A stretch of DNA of 64,000 nucleotides. It comes from Anagrus nilaparvatae. Lineage: Eukaryota; Arthropoda; Insecta; Hymenoptera; Mymaridae. The notes beneath the pieces are model-generated. The model ran no database searches. It saw only the letters and a list, made by a program, of their open reading frames with translations, and was not told the DNA's origin. How positions within the stretch are numbered: position 1 is the first letter of the stretch; each line of letters begins with the position of its first letter. Below are positions 19,690 through 31,200 of the stretch, in pieces. The stretch is taken from positions 1-64,000 of the forward strand of contig JAKSXM010000103.1 of assembly GCA_022575985.1 (NCBI GenBank), given 5' to 3'. A program made the position numbers and the translations under genes.

Positions 19690-22600
19690 GTAAATATTTA
19701 TTCTATTAGAAGTTTATGTAATTTTAAATTAGTACAAAAATAAAATTAAAAAAATTTATTTATTAAATTTTTATTTTATTATTTAATTAATATTAATTCA
19801 ATAAAAGTTAGTGTAGGCATTACTGCGACGTACATTTGATAAATGCAAAAAATAAAATAACATATAATAATATACCTAGATAAATTTAGTATGTATATTA
19901 TTATTTTTGAAAATTTTTTTAAAAGTATTATTATTATTTTTATTTCATAAAGGCTAATCCTTTATCTGAGGATGATGCAAATAAACAATTTGAATTTTAC
20001 ATAAAAGTACATCTTAAAGAACCACTGGAAAAAATTAGTAATAAACTAATTAATTTGAATCCAAGAATAGAAAGAATTGGAAATTTAAAAGAATTTGATA
20101 TCAATTTAATCGAAAAATCAGAAGTGGACAGTTTACAGGTACAAATAAAATATTCTATTAAATCCAGGGCTAGTATTAATTATAAAAATTGCAGATACGT
20201 TAAAAAAAGTTGCTTGGTTAATTCAAGTTATGATATATTCGAGAATTAAGGGCTGTTAGGATCATTAAATAAACAAATGGAATCAAAATTAACATATGGT
20301 ATCAATCATTTGAAAAAAAAATATCTTAAGGGGCCAAAATCAACCCCTAAAAATATTTCACCCAGGTGATAAACCTGGTGAGCCTTCTAACCCGATGAGC
20401 TTTACATATATGATTTGTTATCATGCCATTAGCGTATATTTTCAACGATTTATTAAAAATTCTGTACCAAGGGAGATTTTTACCCCCCAGTTTAACCCAT
20501 AAAAGTCATGTTTTTAATCAATTTCAAGACTCTTAGACCCAAATCTATCGCCGAATAACTTTTTTTATTATTGATACTTGAATAACACGTGGTATCAACC
20601 CTTTAAAAAGAAAAAGTATTTTAAGGGTTTAAATCCAATTCCTAGCTGTATATTACCTATTTTGTAATGAGTTAAAACTCATTCTTTCATGAAAAAATTA
20701 TTATAAATATAAATATACGGTTAAAATATTTTAATTACAAATATGCTGTGCAAAAAACACCCAGTGGTGGTTAGAACGACCTTACAAAGCGTTAAAATCC
20801 GTTATTGACACCATCGCAAATCATATAATAATGCGAAAATTTCTTGGACGGTATATTTGAGCCCAAAAGTCTTAAAATCAATTAAAAACCTGACTCTTAG
20901 GGCTAAACAGAGGGGGGGGGGGAATCACTCTTGGTACAGGATTTTTAACAAATCGTTGAAAACACATGCTAATGACACCATAACAAATCATTTATGTAAA
21001 GCTCATCTGGTTAGAAAAAATCACCTGCGTGAAATATTTTTAGGGGTGGTTTTCGCCCCTTAAATTTTTTTTGTTGCAAATGATTGATACTATATGTTAA
21101 TCAAGTATCAATAATACAAAAATATCGTTGACGGTATATTTCAACCTAAGTCTTGAAACTGAGAAATAACCAGACTTTTAGGGTAAAACTGGGGGGTAAT
21201 AATCACCCTCGGCACCGGATTTTTAACAAATCGTTAAAAACACATGCTAATGATACCATAGCAAATCATATATGTAAAGCTCATCTGGTTAGAAAAATCA
21301 CCTTGGTGAAATATTTTTAGGGGTTGGTTTTCGCCCCTTAAAAAATTTTTATAATAATACCATATGTTATTTAAGTCTCAATGATTCGAAAATTTCTTTA
21401 ATGGTATATTTGAGCCTAAAAGTCTTGAAACTGATTAAAAACCTGACTTTTAGGGTTAAACGGAGGAAAATATTACCCTTGGTACAGGATTTTTAACAAC
21501 ATCGTTGAATACTAATGTTATTGGCACCATAACAAGGCATATATCTAAATCTCATCTGGTTAGAAAAAATCACCTTGGTGAAAAAATCTTTGGGGTTGGA
21601 TATCACCCCTCGGAACCTATTTTTTACTAAAGCATTTAAAGCCCGGGCTAGTGGCACAAAACTAAAGAAACTGTCAAAATTTGATTCGGTTAGAATTGTT
21701 TCACCTAAGTGATATTTTTGGGGGTAATTTTGACCATTATAAGTAGACATGGAACCATTTCCCAAAGAAACTAATTGGCATATATGCTACATTTTGTACG
21801 TACATTCATTAGCTAAAGTCCTTTGCGGTTACAATTTCATCACTTTAGGTAAAAAATTGTTTAACCCTTCCCCCTTTAGGTTGGCACAGGTGTTTTTATA
21901 AACCGATTTGGAATTTGCTTCGGGGGTTGGGGTGGTGTATTTAATAATATTCTAAATTTTCATCTGGTTAGAACATTTTTCAACATGGGTGATTTTTAGC
22001 TAACCAGCCTAGGCTAATTAGGAACACAAAGGCTCTTAACATATGCCTCAGTGGGCATCCTTACATAAGTAGTTCAGTCCATTTGCAATTATGTTTGGTT
22101 AGTCAAGAAATCACCCTACATTGTATGGGCTCCGCTACTATAATATTTATATGTTAGTTTTCTCAGTGCAGTGAATTTAATCCTGACCTTGAAGCCTTAT
22201 ACATCAAAACTTTTATAGATTTCGATATTACTTGAGTCCGTGAAGGCATCAAAATTAAAAAAATTGGGCAGCAAAAAGTAAAGAATAATGAATTAAATTA
22301 TTTAATTTTCAGGAAAAAATTAATAACTCTGATAACAGAGAGTCTTGTCAAAAAATATTTGACAGTTATATGGAAGTTTTAAAAAATAAGTCAAATCGTG
22401 ATTTGTTAGAATTTAACACTGTTTCGAGTAATTGGGCAAATATTAACGAGGTATAAAAGCAATTATAAAATTTAAAAATTGAACGATAAAGAAAAATCTT
22501 AAATAGTTTATTATTTCTAGACTACATACCTTGTTCAAAACAGAATTGATTCTGAAATTAGCGATTGCAGTAAGAAAAATAATGTTCTGATAGAATTCAA

Positions 22601-24110
22601 AAAATGTATTTCAGAAAAAGAATTGCCAAAAAAAATTCGGTCCCTATTAAAAAAAGTTGAGGATTTAATAAGTTATGTTGATATTCATGAAAAAGAAGAC
22701 AGAAGAAAAACTTTTGAAACAAGAATTAAAATACCAGTTATGTATTGTATATTTCAAGGTCTAATAGACGATGGAGCAAAAAATAATATGAGTATTTTAG
22801 AGGAATATGAAAAAATTGTACTTGATATGACTACCAGTGCATATATTATTAATTTTCAATTTTATGACCGTGATTATGATTTTTTGAAAGAATCGCTAAT
22901 TACGGATTTACAGGTAAATTTTAACATGGAACATGTTTATAGGGAAGGGTACCTTGGGAATCTGAAAATCAAGGGTTGAGGGGAGGGATCACAGGTGTCC
23001 GATTTAAGGGGTGAGGGGGTCAAACGGGAATTTCAATAGTTTGATTTATAGTCTTGGAATAATCTGCGCTTAGGGACTTAAAATAATTTCGATTTAGGGA
23101 CTTATTAACAATAATTAAAGTTCAGGGACTTAAAATAATCTGGATTTAGGGACTTGTATTAATTCGGGTTAAGGGACTTAAATATATTTTGATTCAGGGA
23201 TTTGAGTTTAGAGACTTTGAATAATTACGATTTAGGGAATTAGAATAATTAAAGTTTAGGAACTTAGAATAATCTGGGTTTAGTGAGTTGGAATTATCCA
23301 GGTTTAGGGACTTAGAAAATTTGATTTTAGGGACTTAGAATAATCTGGGTTTAGGAACTTGTAATAATTGGGGTTAAGGACCTTATAATAATTTGGGTTT
23401 AATGTAATGTCACGTAAATTTATGTATTATATTTAGCTGTCAGCTACATAGTAAACATGTTAGGTTGGGCTTCCACAAACCGATTATAAGTTTTTTTAAA
23501 TATTTTTAATTTCTTATTGTAATTTAATACTTTTATTTGAAATTTCTAGAAAAAGATTAACGATTCAAATAAAAAGAAAAAATGTCAAAAGATTTTTAAT
23601 GAAAAAGCATTATCTTTTGAATTGTCACTAAAAATAAATATTGGTGGCTCTGGTTTTATTGAAGAACTTCAATTTCAGACTCTAGGAGTATTTTTTATTT
23701 TTAACAAACTTTCTGATTGCTCTGCTTAAATTTTCATGCAAATGCTTGAAATATACTAATTCAAACATATTAAAATTCAAGCTGAGCAACCTGACAGTGA
23801 ACATTCAAAAAATAAAATTAACAAATTAAATTAAATGTTGCAGGAAATAAAAAATTTAAAAAGGAAAGTTAAGACTCAGATAGATCATTGTATCAAAAGT
23901 TACGATGATTTACTATCAATAAAAGAAAAATGTAAAATAAGTGATGACATACTTGAAGAGATTAAAACTACTTTAGAAAATGTCGAATATTCCATTCAAA
24001 AGTTTAAAGAAGTTATTAGCCAAGTAATAAAAGAAACTAAAGATGATTTAATGAATGATAAATTTGAAAAACATTTTAAGGCTCCAATTATGCAATGTTT
24101 AGAAGCTTAA
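19636..24110 (+). CDS. six-exon secreted helical protein with internal duplication; family not recognised
   Basis: Reconstructed exons are 19636-19689, 19953-20138, 22313-22450, 22521-22913, 23550-23687 and 23844-24110 (stop included). All junctions are phase 0 with GT/AG borders, giving 391 residues. Exon 1 is a signal peptide (MKYLLCLTLVFMSLKFIL) whose cleavage would fall at ILA/NP, across the exon 1-2 junction. The rest is Lys/Glu-rich and predicted helical or coiled coil. Exons 3 and 5 are both exactly 46 codons and share KIN-S-N/D...CQKIF. The first 80 residues of exon 4 match exon 6, ending FETRIKIPVMYC versus FEKHFKAPIMQC. Each repeat thus has four cysteines (about 92, 142, 155, 202 and 269, 319, 333, 388). 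The end of exon 4 resembles exon 2; both finish with Leu-Gln at the donor. An extracellular, possibly salivary, venom or haemolymph role is conceivable, but I recognise no known family. Confidence 0.72.
19953..20138 (+). CDS. exon 2 of the secreted-protein gene
   Basis: Sixty-two codons between the acceptor (atttcataaag, ending 19952) and the donor gtacaaataa at 20139. The product starts ANPLSEDDANKQFEF and ends KSEVDSLQ, and is mostly helical and charged. Its end resembles the end of exon 4 (KESLITDLQ), which suggests it is the first copy of the same module. Confidence 0.68.
20285..22000. repeat. intronic inverted and tandem repeats (~270-280 bp unit) in intron 2
   Basis: The left part (about 20285-20660) is inverted relative to a tandem series on the right. 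The series is marked by ttggtacaggatttttaaca-like words at about 20931, 21211 and 21481, and by degenerate units near 21610 and 21880. Units contain cttatgtaaagctcatctgg-like and tcacctNNgtgaaatatttt motifs. This fills most of intron 2 (20139-22312) and looks like another foldback-type element. The frames at 20857-21063 and 21493-21765 lie in these units and are not genes. Confidence 0.65.
22313..22450 (+). CDS. exon 3 of the secreted-protein gene (46-codon module, copy 1)
   Basis: Bounded by the acceptor tttaattttcag (ending 22312) and the donor gtataaaagc (22451). It encodes EKINNSDNRESCQKIF... ending WANINE. The length and the N-terminal half match exon 5. Confidence 0.75.
22521..22913 (+). 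CDS. exon 4 of the secreted-protein gene (131 codons)
   Basis: Bounded by the acceptor ttatttctag (ending 22520) and the donor gtaaatttta (22914). Residues 1-80 of the exon (TTYLVQNRIDSEISDC to IPVMYCIFQG) are homologous to exon 6. Residues 81-131 (LIDDGAKNNMSILEEYEKIV to KESLITDLQ) lead into the second repeat and weakly resemble exon 2. Confidence 0.8.
22977..23415. repeat. 'ttagggact' minisatellite in intron 4
   Basis: After a G-rich lead-in (22977-23030) come about 14 degenerate units of some 20-30 bp with the core tttagggacttagaataat. They run from about 23075 to 23405. The array lies wholly within intron 4 (22914-23549). A short relative occurs at 15465-15545. Confidence 0.75.
23550..23687 (+). 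CDS. exon 5 of the secreted-protein gene (46-codon module, copy 2)
   Basis: The acceptor is gaaatttctag (ending 23549) and the donor is gtatttttta (23688). The exon encodes KKINDSNKKKKCQKIF... ending QFQTLG. With this donor it is exactly as long as exon 3 and keeps phase 0, which is why I prefer it to reading through to the stop at 23727-23729. Confidence 0.65.
23844..24110 (+). CDS. exon 6 (terminal) of the secreted-protein gene
   Basis: The acceptor aatgttgcag ends at 23843 and the stop TAA is at 24108-24110. Eighty-eight codons run EIKNLKRKVKTQIDHC to APIMQCLEA. Cys positions 16, 30 and 85 match 16, 29 and 76 of exon 4. The protein ends where exon 4 continues into its linker module. Confidence 0.78.
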   Translation, partial: EIKNLKRKVKTQIDHCIKSYDDLLSIKEKCKISDDILEEIKTTLENVEYSIQKFKEVISQVIKETKDDLMNDKFEKHFKAPIMQCLEA

Positions 24111-24159
24111 GTTAAAGTTTATTTATAATTAATTATCTTTTTATAAAGATATTTGCATA

Positions 24160-24165
24160 AATAAA
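24160..24165 (+). terminator. candidate poly(A) signal of the secreted-protein gene
   Basis: AATAAA lies 50 bases after the stop codon at 24110, in AT-rich DNA, a usual distance for a short insect 3' UTR. Confidence 0.5.
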
Positions 24166-24204
24166 AATTTTTTAACATGATATAATTTTTAACATAATAA
24201 TATA

Positions 24205-24491
24205 CACTGAAAAAAAATCCGCTTGTGCAAACGGAATTTTTTTTCTCGTCAAACGATTGCAAATGACTTGAAACGTAAAGAAAATTTAAAAAAAAATTTT
24301 TTTCCGCTTACTTGGGATATGCGTATATCGGTATGACGAGATTTGAGAAAATTTTGGAAAAAGAAAAGAAAAAATGTTTTTTTTAAATTATCTTTACGTT
24401 TCAAGTCATTTGCAATTATTTGCAAAGAAAAAAAAATTCCGCTGGCCACAAGCGGAATTCCGCTAGCCGCAAGCGGATTTTTTTTTCAGTG
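24205..24491. mobile_element. mariner-like MITE (intact, 287 bp)
   Basis: Perfect-looking terminal inverted repeats cactgaaaaaaaatccgctt (24205-24224) and the complement ending at 24491, with TA on both sides (24203-24204, 24492-24493). The arms also share gcaaatgacttgaaacgtaa and its complement further in. The TA duplication fits Tc1/mariner-type transposition. Other copies are at 5420-5679 and 15690-15793. The two overlapping frames at 24249-24449 and 24343-24546 are products of the palindrome. Confidence 0.85.
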
Positions 24492-25286
24492 TAGTATTTA
24501 CTCTGATTACTATCCATGTATTTCAAAAATGCATGTTGTAACGTAAATAAAATAATGTCTTTAAATTTTGAAAAATTAATTCAAGTTTTATTGTTCTTTA
24601 TAAGAGTAAGTTTACAGCTTTCTTAATATGATTCGATAAGTAAATGAGCTGTAAAAGGTATACATGAGATCGACGTGTTTTTTAATTTTTTTTTTAATTA
24701 CATGTTTTTTAATCACGTTTATCAGCTTTACATTAATTAAATTTTGGAAATACATACAAAATATAGCTATTAAAAAACTATAATTTACGTCGGTTTAATG
24801 ATGAGTTGACAAAATTTTAACATAGAAAAATAATGTAATGTACATATTGAACAACGCGCGATCTATATTTAATTAGGAAACAAAAAAGTATGTAGAACGT
24901 CCAATAACGAATCATATAGCAAACAAAGATAATTAAATTTTTGATAGTACAAAATTTAACGATTAAAAATTGAATGAATAGATATAATGAAATAAAATTT
25001 CTTATTTTCCATATTAATAAGTACATTAATGGTAAGAAACTCAATGTATCTTTATTATATATTCAACTAGAAGTGTATTTGATTTGTTAGGCCCTCTCTA
25101 CACCAGCACATAATCATGTTTTATGATAATTATGTTTGTTAGATATTTTGTGGTGTAGCTGGGATATTCGAAATTAAAATTATTACAAAGTGGCGCCACT
25201 AGTAATATTAGTAAATATTTTTAATAAAAATTAAACAATATAATGTAATTAAATGGTATTTTAATTGTAGATTAAGTTTTTTTACG
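24492..25286. other. AT-rich segment between the secreted-protein gene and the satellite
   Basis: No gene was recognised. A segment at about 24985-25090 (aaaatttcttattttcc ... actcaatgt ... atattcaactaga) recurs from the inverted-repeat element at 18952-19445. Near 25095-25160 a ctacaccagc / gtggtgtagctgg pair and, at 25191-25200, the palindrome gtggcgccac suggest relics of further small elements. Confidence 0.45.
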
Positions 25287-28200
25287 TTTCCTCTACGTAG
25301 AATATTCTCTTATTATTAGTAAACTTGGTTTATAAAAATTTTAACCAATTCAAATGGTTTCATGCAAGTAGATCCAAAGATTCTAAAAATACAATATTTT
25401 TGATACCTATTTAAATTTTTATATCTTGTTTTTTTATTTCTCAGGCCTTTTGGACTGTATTTGTTAAGGTTTTTCTCTATTTTACATATTTTTTCATTAT
25501 AAGTAAACGTGTTTTATAAAAATTTTAACCTATTCAAATGGTTTCATGAAAGTGGATCCACCTTTTCTAAATATACAATAATTTTAATACTTATTTAATT
25601 TATTTATATCTTGTTTTTAAATTACGCTGGCCTGAAGGGCCGTATTTGTTTAAGTTTTTCTCTACGTAGAATATTCTCTCATTATTAGTAAAATTGGTTT
25701 ATAAAAATTTTAACCAATTCAAATGGTTTTATGCAAGTAGATCCAACGATTATAAAAATACAATAATTTTAATACCTAATTAAATTTTTTATATCTTGTT
25801 TTTTTATTTCTCAGGCCTTTTTGACTGTATTTGTTTTGGTTTTTCTCTATTTTACATATTTTTTCATTATAAGTAAACTTGTTTTATAAAAATTTTAACC
25901 TATTCAAATGGTTACATGCAAGTGGATCCAACGTTTATAAAAATACAATATTTTTGATACCTATTTATATTTTTATATCTTGTTTTTTTATTTCTCAGGC
26001 CTTTTGGACTGTATTTGTTAAGGTTTTTCTCTATTTTACATATTTTTTCATTATAAGTAAACTTGTTTTATAAAAATTTTAACCTATTCAAATGGTTTCA
26101 TGCAAGTGGATCCAACGTTTAAAAAAATACAATAATTTTGATACCTATTTAAATTTTTTATATTATGTTTATTTATTTCTCAGGCCTTTTGGACTGTATT
26201 TGTTTAAGTTTTTCTCAATTTTATATATTTTTCTATTATAAGTAAACTTGGTTTATAAGAATTTTAACCAATTCAAATGGTTTCATGAAAGTGGATCCAC
26301 CTTTTCTAAATATACAATAATTTTAATACTTATTTAATTTATTTATATCTTGTTTTTTAATTACGCTGGCCTGGTGGGCCGTATTTGTTTTAGTTTTCCT
26401 CTACATAGAATATTCTCTTATTATTAGTAAACTTGGTTTATAAAAATTTTAACCGATTCAAATGGTTTCAAGCAAGTAGATCCAAAGATTCTAAAAATAC
26501 AATATTTTTGATACCTATTTATATTTTTATATCTTGTTTTTTTATTTCTCAGGCCTTTTGGACTGTATTTGTTAAGGTTTTTCTCTATTTTACATATTTT
26601 TTCAATATAAGTAAACTTGTTTTATAAAAATTTTAACCTATTCAAATGGTTTCATGAAAGTGGATCCACCTTTTCTAAATATACAATAATTTTAATACTT
26701 ATTTAATTTATTTATATCTTGTTTTTTAATTACGCTGGCCTGAAGGGCCGTATTTGTTTATGTTTTTCTCTACGTAGAATATTCTCTCATTATTAGTAAA
26801 CTGAGTTTATAAAAATTTTAACCAATTCAAATGGTTTCATGCAAGTGGATCCAACGTTTATAAAAATACAATATTTTTGATACCTATTTAAATTTTTATA
26901 TCTTGTTTTTTTATTTCTCAGGCTTTTTGGACTGTATTTGTTAAGGTTTTTTTCTATTTTACATATTTTTTCATTATAAGTAAACTTGTTTTATAAAAAT
27001 TTTAACCTATTCAAATGGTTTCATGAAAGTGGATCCACCTTTTCTAAATATACAATAATTTTAATACTTATTTAATTTATTTATATCTTGTTTTTTAATT
27101 ACGCTGGCCTGAAGGGCCGTATTTGTTTTAGTTTTCCTCTACGTAGAATATTCTCTACTATTAGTAAATTTGGTTTATAAAAATTTTAACCAATTCAAAT
27201 GGTTTCATGCAAGTAGATCCAAAGATTCTAAAAATACAATATTTTTGATACCTATTTAAATTTTTATATCTTGTTTTTTTATTTCTCAGGCCTTTTGGAC
27301 TGTATTTGTTAAGGTTTTTCTCTATTTTACATATTTTTTCATTATAAGTAAACGTGTTTTATAAAAATTTTAACCTATTCAAATGGTTTCATGAAAGTGG
27401 ATCCACCTTTTCTAAATATACAATAATTTTAATACTTATTTAATTTATTTATATCTTGTTTTTTAATTACGCTGGCCTGAATGGCCGTATTTGTTTAAGT
27501 TTTTCTCTACGTAGAATATTCTCTCATTATTAGTAAAATTGGTTTATAAAAATTTTAACCAATTCAAATGGTTTTATGCAAGTAGATCCAACGTTTATAA
27601 AAATACAATAATTTTGATACGTAATTAAATTTTTTATATCTTGTTTTTTTATTTCTCAGGCCTTTTTGACTGTATTTGTTTAGGTTTTTCTCTATGTTAC
27701 ATATTTTTTCATTATAAGTAAACTTGTTTTATAAAAATTTTAATCTATTCAAATGGTTTCATGCAAGTGGATCCAACGTTTATAAAAATACAATAATTTT
27801 GATACCTATTTAAATTTTTTATATTATGTTTTTTTATTTCTCAGGCCTTTTGGACTGTATTTGTTTAAGTTTTTCTCTATTTTACATATTTTTTCATTAT
27901 AAGTAAACTTGTTTTATAAAAATTTTAACCTATTCAAATGGTTTCATGAGAGTGGATCCACCTTTTCTAAATATACAATAATTTTAATACTTATTTAATT
28001 TATTTATATCTTGTTTTTTAATTACGCTGGCCTGGTGGGCCGTATTTGTTTTAGTTTTCCTCTACATAGAATATTCTCTTATTATTAGTAAACTTGGTTT
28101 ATAAAAATTTTAACCGATTCAAATGGTTTCAAGCAAGTAGATCCAAAGATTCTAAAAATACAATATTTTTGATACCTATTTATATTTTTATATCTTGTTT

Positions 28201-31200
28201 TTTTATTTCTCAGGCCTTTTGGACTGTATTTGTTAAGGTTTTTCTCTATTTTACATATTTTTTCAATATAAGTAAACTTGTTTTATAAAAATTTTAACCT
28301 ATTCAAATGGTTTCATACAAGTGGATCCAATGTTTAAAAAAATACAATAATTTTGATACCTATTTAATTTATTTATATCTTGTTTTTTAATTACGCTGGC
28401 CTGAAGGGCCGTATTTGTTTAAGTTTTTCTCTACGTAGAATATTCTCTCATTATTAGTAAACTGAGTTTATAAAAACTTTAACCAATTCAAATGGTTTCA
28501 TGCAAGTGGATCCAACGTTTATAAAAATACAATAATTTTATAATTTTAATACTTATTTAATTTATTTATATCTTGTTTTTTTATTTCTCAGGCCTTTTGG
28601 ACTGTATTTGTTAAGGTTTTTCTCTATTTTACATATTTTTTCAATATAAGTAAACTTGTTTTATAAAAATTTTAACCTATTCAAATGGTTTCATACAAGT
28701 GGATCCAACGTTTAAAAAAATACAATAATTTTGATACCTATTTAATTTATTTATATCTTGTTTTTTAATTACGCTGGCCTGAAGGGCCGTATTTGTTTTA
28801 GTTTTCCTCTACGTAGAATATTCTCTTACTATTAGTAAATTTGGTTTATAAAAATTTTAACCAATTCAAATGGTTTTATGCAAGTAGATCCAACGTTTAT
28901 AAAAATACAATAATTTTGATACCTAATTAAATTTTTTATATCTTGTTTTTTTATTTCTCAGGCCTTTTTGTCTGTATTTGTTTAGGTTTTTCTCTATTTT
29001 ACATATTTTTTCATTATAAGTAAACTTGTTTTATAAAAATTTTAACCTATTCAAATGGTTTCATGCAAGTGGATCCAACGTTTATAAAAATACAATAATT
29101 TTGATACCTATTTAAATTTTTTATATTATGTTTTTTTATTTCTCAGGCCTTTTGGACTGTATTTGTTTAAGTTTTTCTCTATTTTATATATTTTTCTATT
29201 ATAAGTAAACTTGGTTTATAAGAATTTTAACCAATTCAAATAGTTTCATGAAAGTGGATCCACCTTTTCTAAATATACAATAATTTTAATACTTATATAA
29301 TTTATTTATTGATACCTATTTAAATTTTTTATATTATGTTTATTTATTTCTCAGGCCTTTTGGACTGTATTTGTTTAAGTTTTTCTGTATTTTATATATT
29401 TTTCTATTATAAATAAACTTGGTTTATAAGAATTTTAACCAATTTAAATGGTTTCATGAAAGTGGATCCACCTTTTCTAAATATACAATAATTTTAATAC
29501 TTATTTAATTTATTTATATCTTGTTTTTTAATTACGCTGGCCTGGTGGGCCGTATTTGTTTTAGTTTTCCTCTACATAGAATATTCTCTTATTATTAGTA
29601 AACTTGGTTTATAAAAATTTTAACCAATTCAAATGGTTTCAAGCAAGTAGATCCAAAGATTCTAAAAATACAATATTTTTGATACCTATTTATATTCTTA
29701 TATCTTGTTTTTTTATTTCTCAGGCCTTTTGGACTGTATTTGTTAAGGTTTTTCTCTATTTTACATATTTTTTCATTATAAGTAAACTTGTTTTATAAAA
29801 ATTTAAACCTATTCAAATGGTTTCATGAAAGTGGATCCACCTTTTCTAAATCTACAATAATTTTAATACTTATTTAATTTATTTATATCTTGTTTTTTAA
29901 TTACGCTGGCCTGAAGGGCCGTATTTGTTTTAGTTTTCCTCTACGTAGAATATTCTCTACTATTAGTAAATTTGGTTTATAAAAATTTTAACCAATTCAA
30001 ATGGTTTCATGCAAGTAGATCCAAAGATTCTAAAAATACAATATTTTTGATACCTATTTAAATTTTTATATCTTGTTTTTTTATTTCTCAGGCCTTTTGG
30101 ACTGTATTTGTTAAGGTTTTTCTCTATTTTACATATTTTTTCATTATAAGTAAACTTGTTTTATAAAAATTTTAACCTATTCAAATAGTTTCATGCAAGT
30201 GGAGCCAACGTTTAAAAAAATACAATAATTTTGATACCTATTTTATATATTTATATCTTGTTTTTTAATTACGCTGGCCTGAAGGGCCGTATTTGTTTAA
30301 GTTTTTCTCTACGTAGAATATTCTCTCATTATTAGTAAACTGAGTTTATAAAAATTTTAACCAATTCAAATGGTTTCATGCAAGTGGATCCAACGTTTAT
30401 AAAAATACAATAATTTTATAATTTTAATACTTATTTAATTTATTTATATCTTGTTTTTTAATTACGCTGGCCTGGTGGGCCGTATTTGTTTTAGTTTTCC
30501 TCTACATAGAATATTCTCTTATTATTAGTAAACTTGGTTTATAAAAATTTTAACCAATTCAAATGGTTTCAAGCAAGTAGATCCAAAGATTCTAAAAATA
30601 CAATATTTTTGATACCTATTTATATTCTTATATCTTGTTTTTTTATTTCTCAGGCCTTTTGGACTGTATTTGTTTAGGTTTTTCTCTATTTTACATATTT
30701 TTTCATTATAAGTAAACTTGTTTTATAAAAATTTTAACCTATTCAAATGGTTTCATGAAAGTGGATCCACCTTTTCTAAATATACAATAATTTTCATACT
30801 TATTTAATTTATTTATATCTTGTTTTTTAATTACGCTGGCCTGGTGGGCCGTATTTGTTTTAGTTTTCCTCTACATAGAATATTCTCTTATTATTAGTAA
30901 ACTTGGTTTATAAAAATTTTAACCAATTCAAATGGTTTCAAGCAAGTAGATCCAACGTTTATAAAAATACAATAATTTTGATACCTAATTAAATTTATTA
31001 TATCTTTTTTTTTTATTTCTCAGGCCTTTTTGACTGTATTTGTTTAGGTTTTTCTCTATTTTACATATTTTTTCATTATAAGTAAACTTGTTTTATAAAA
31101 ATTTTAACCTATTCAAATGGTTTCATGCAAGTGGATCCAACGTTTATAAAAATACAATAATTTTGATACCTATTTAAATTTTTTATATTATGTTTTTTTA

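Noticed and set aside
20857..21765. Frames at 20857-21063 and 21493-21765
   Set aside because: Both fall in the intronic inverted and tandem repeat units of intron 2.
19636..24110. Assignment of the six-exon gene to the aphid 'bicycle' effector family
   Set aside because: That family has many very small exons with other phases and CYC motifs. Here all exons are phase 0 and the Cys pattern differs.
24249..25044. Frames at 24249-24449, 24343-24546 and 24817-25044
   Set aside because: The first two are produced by the palindromic MITE; the third is AT-rich background without supporting features.
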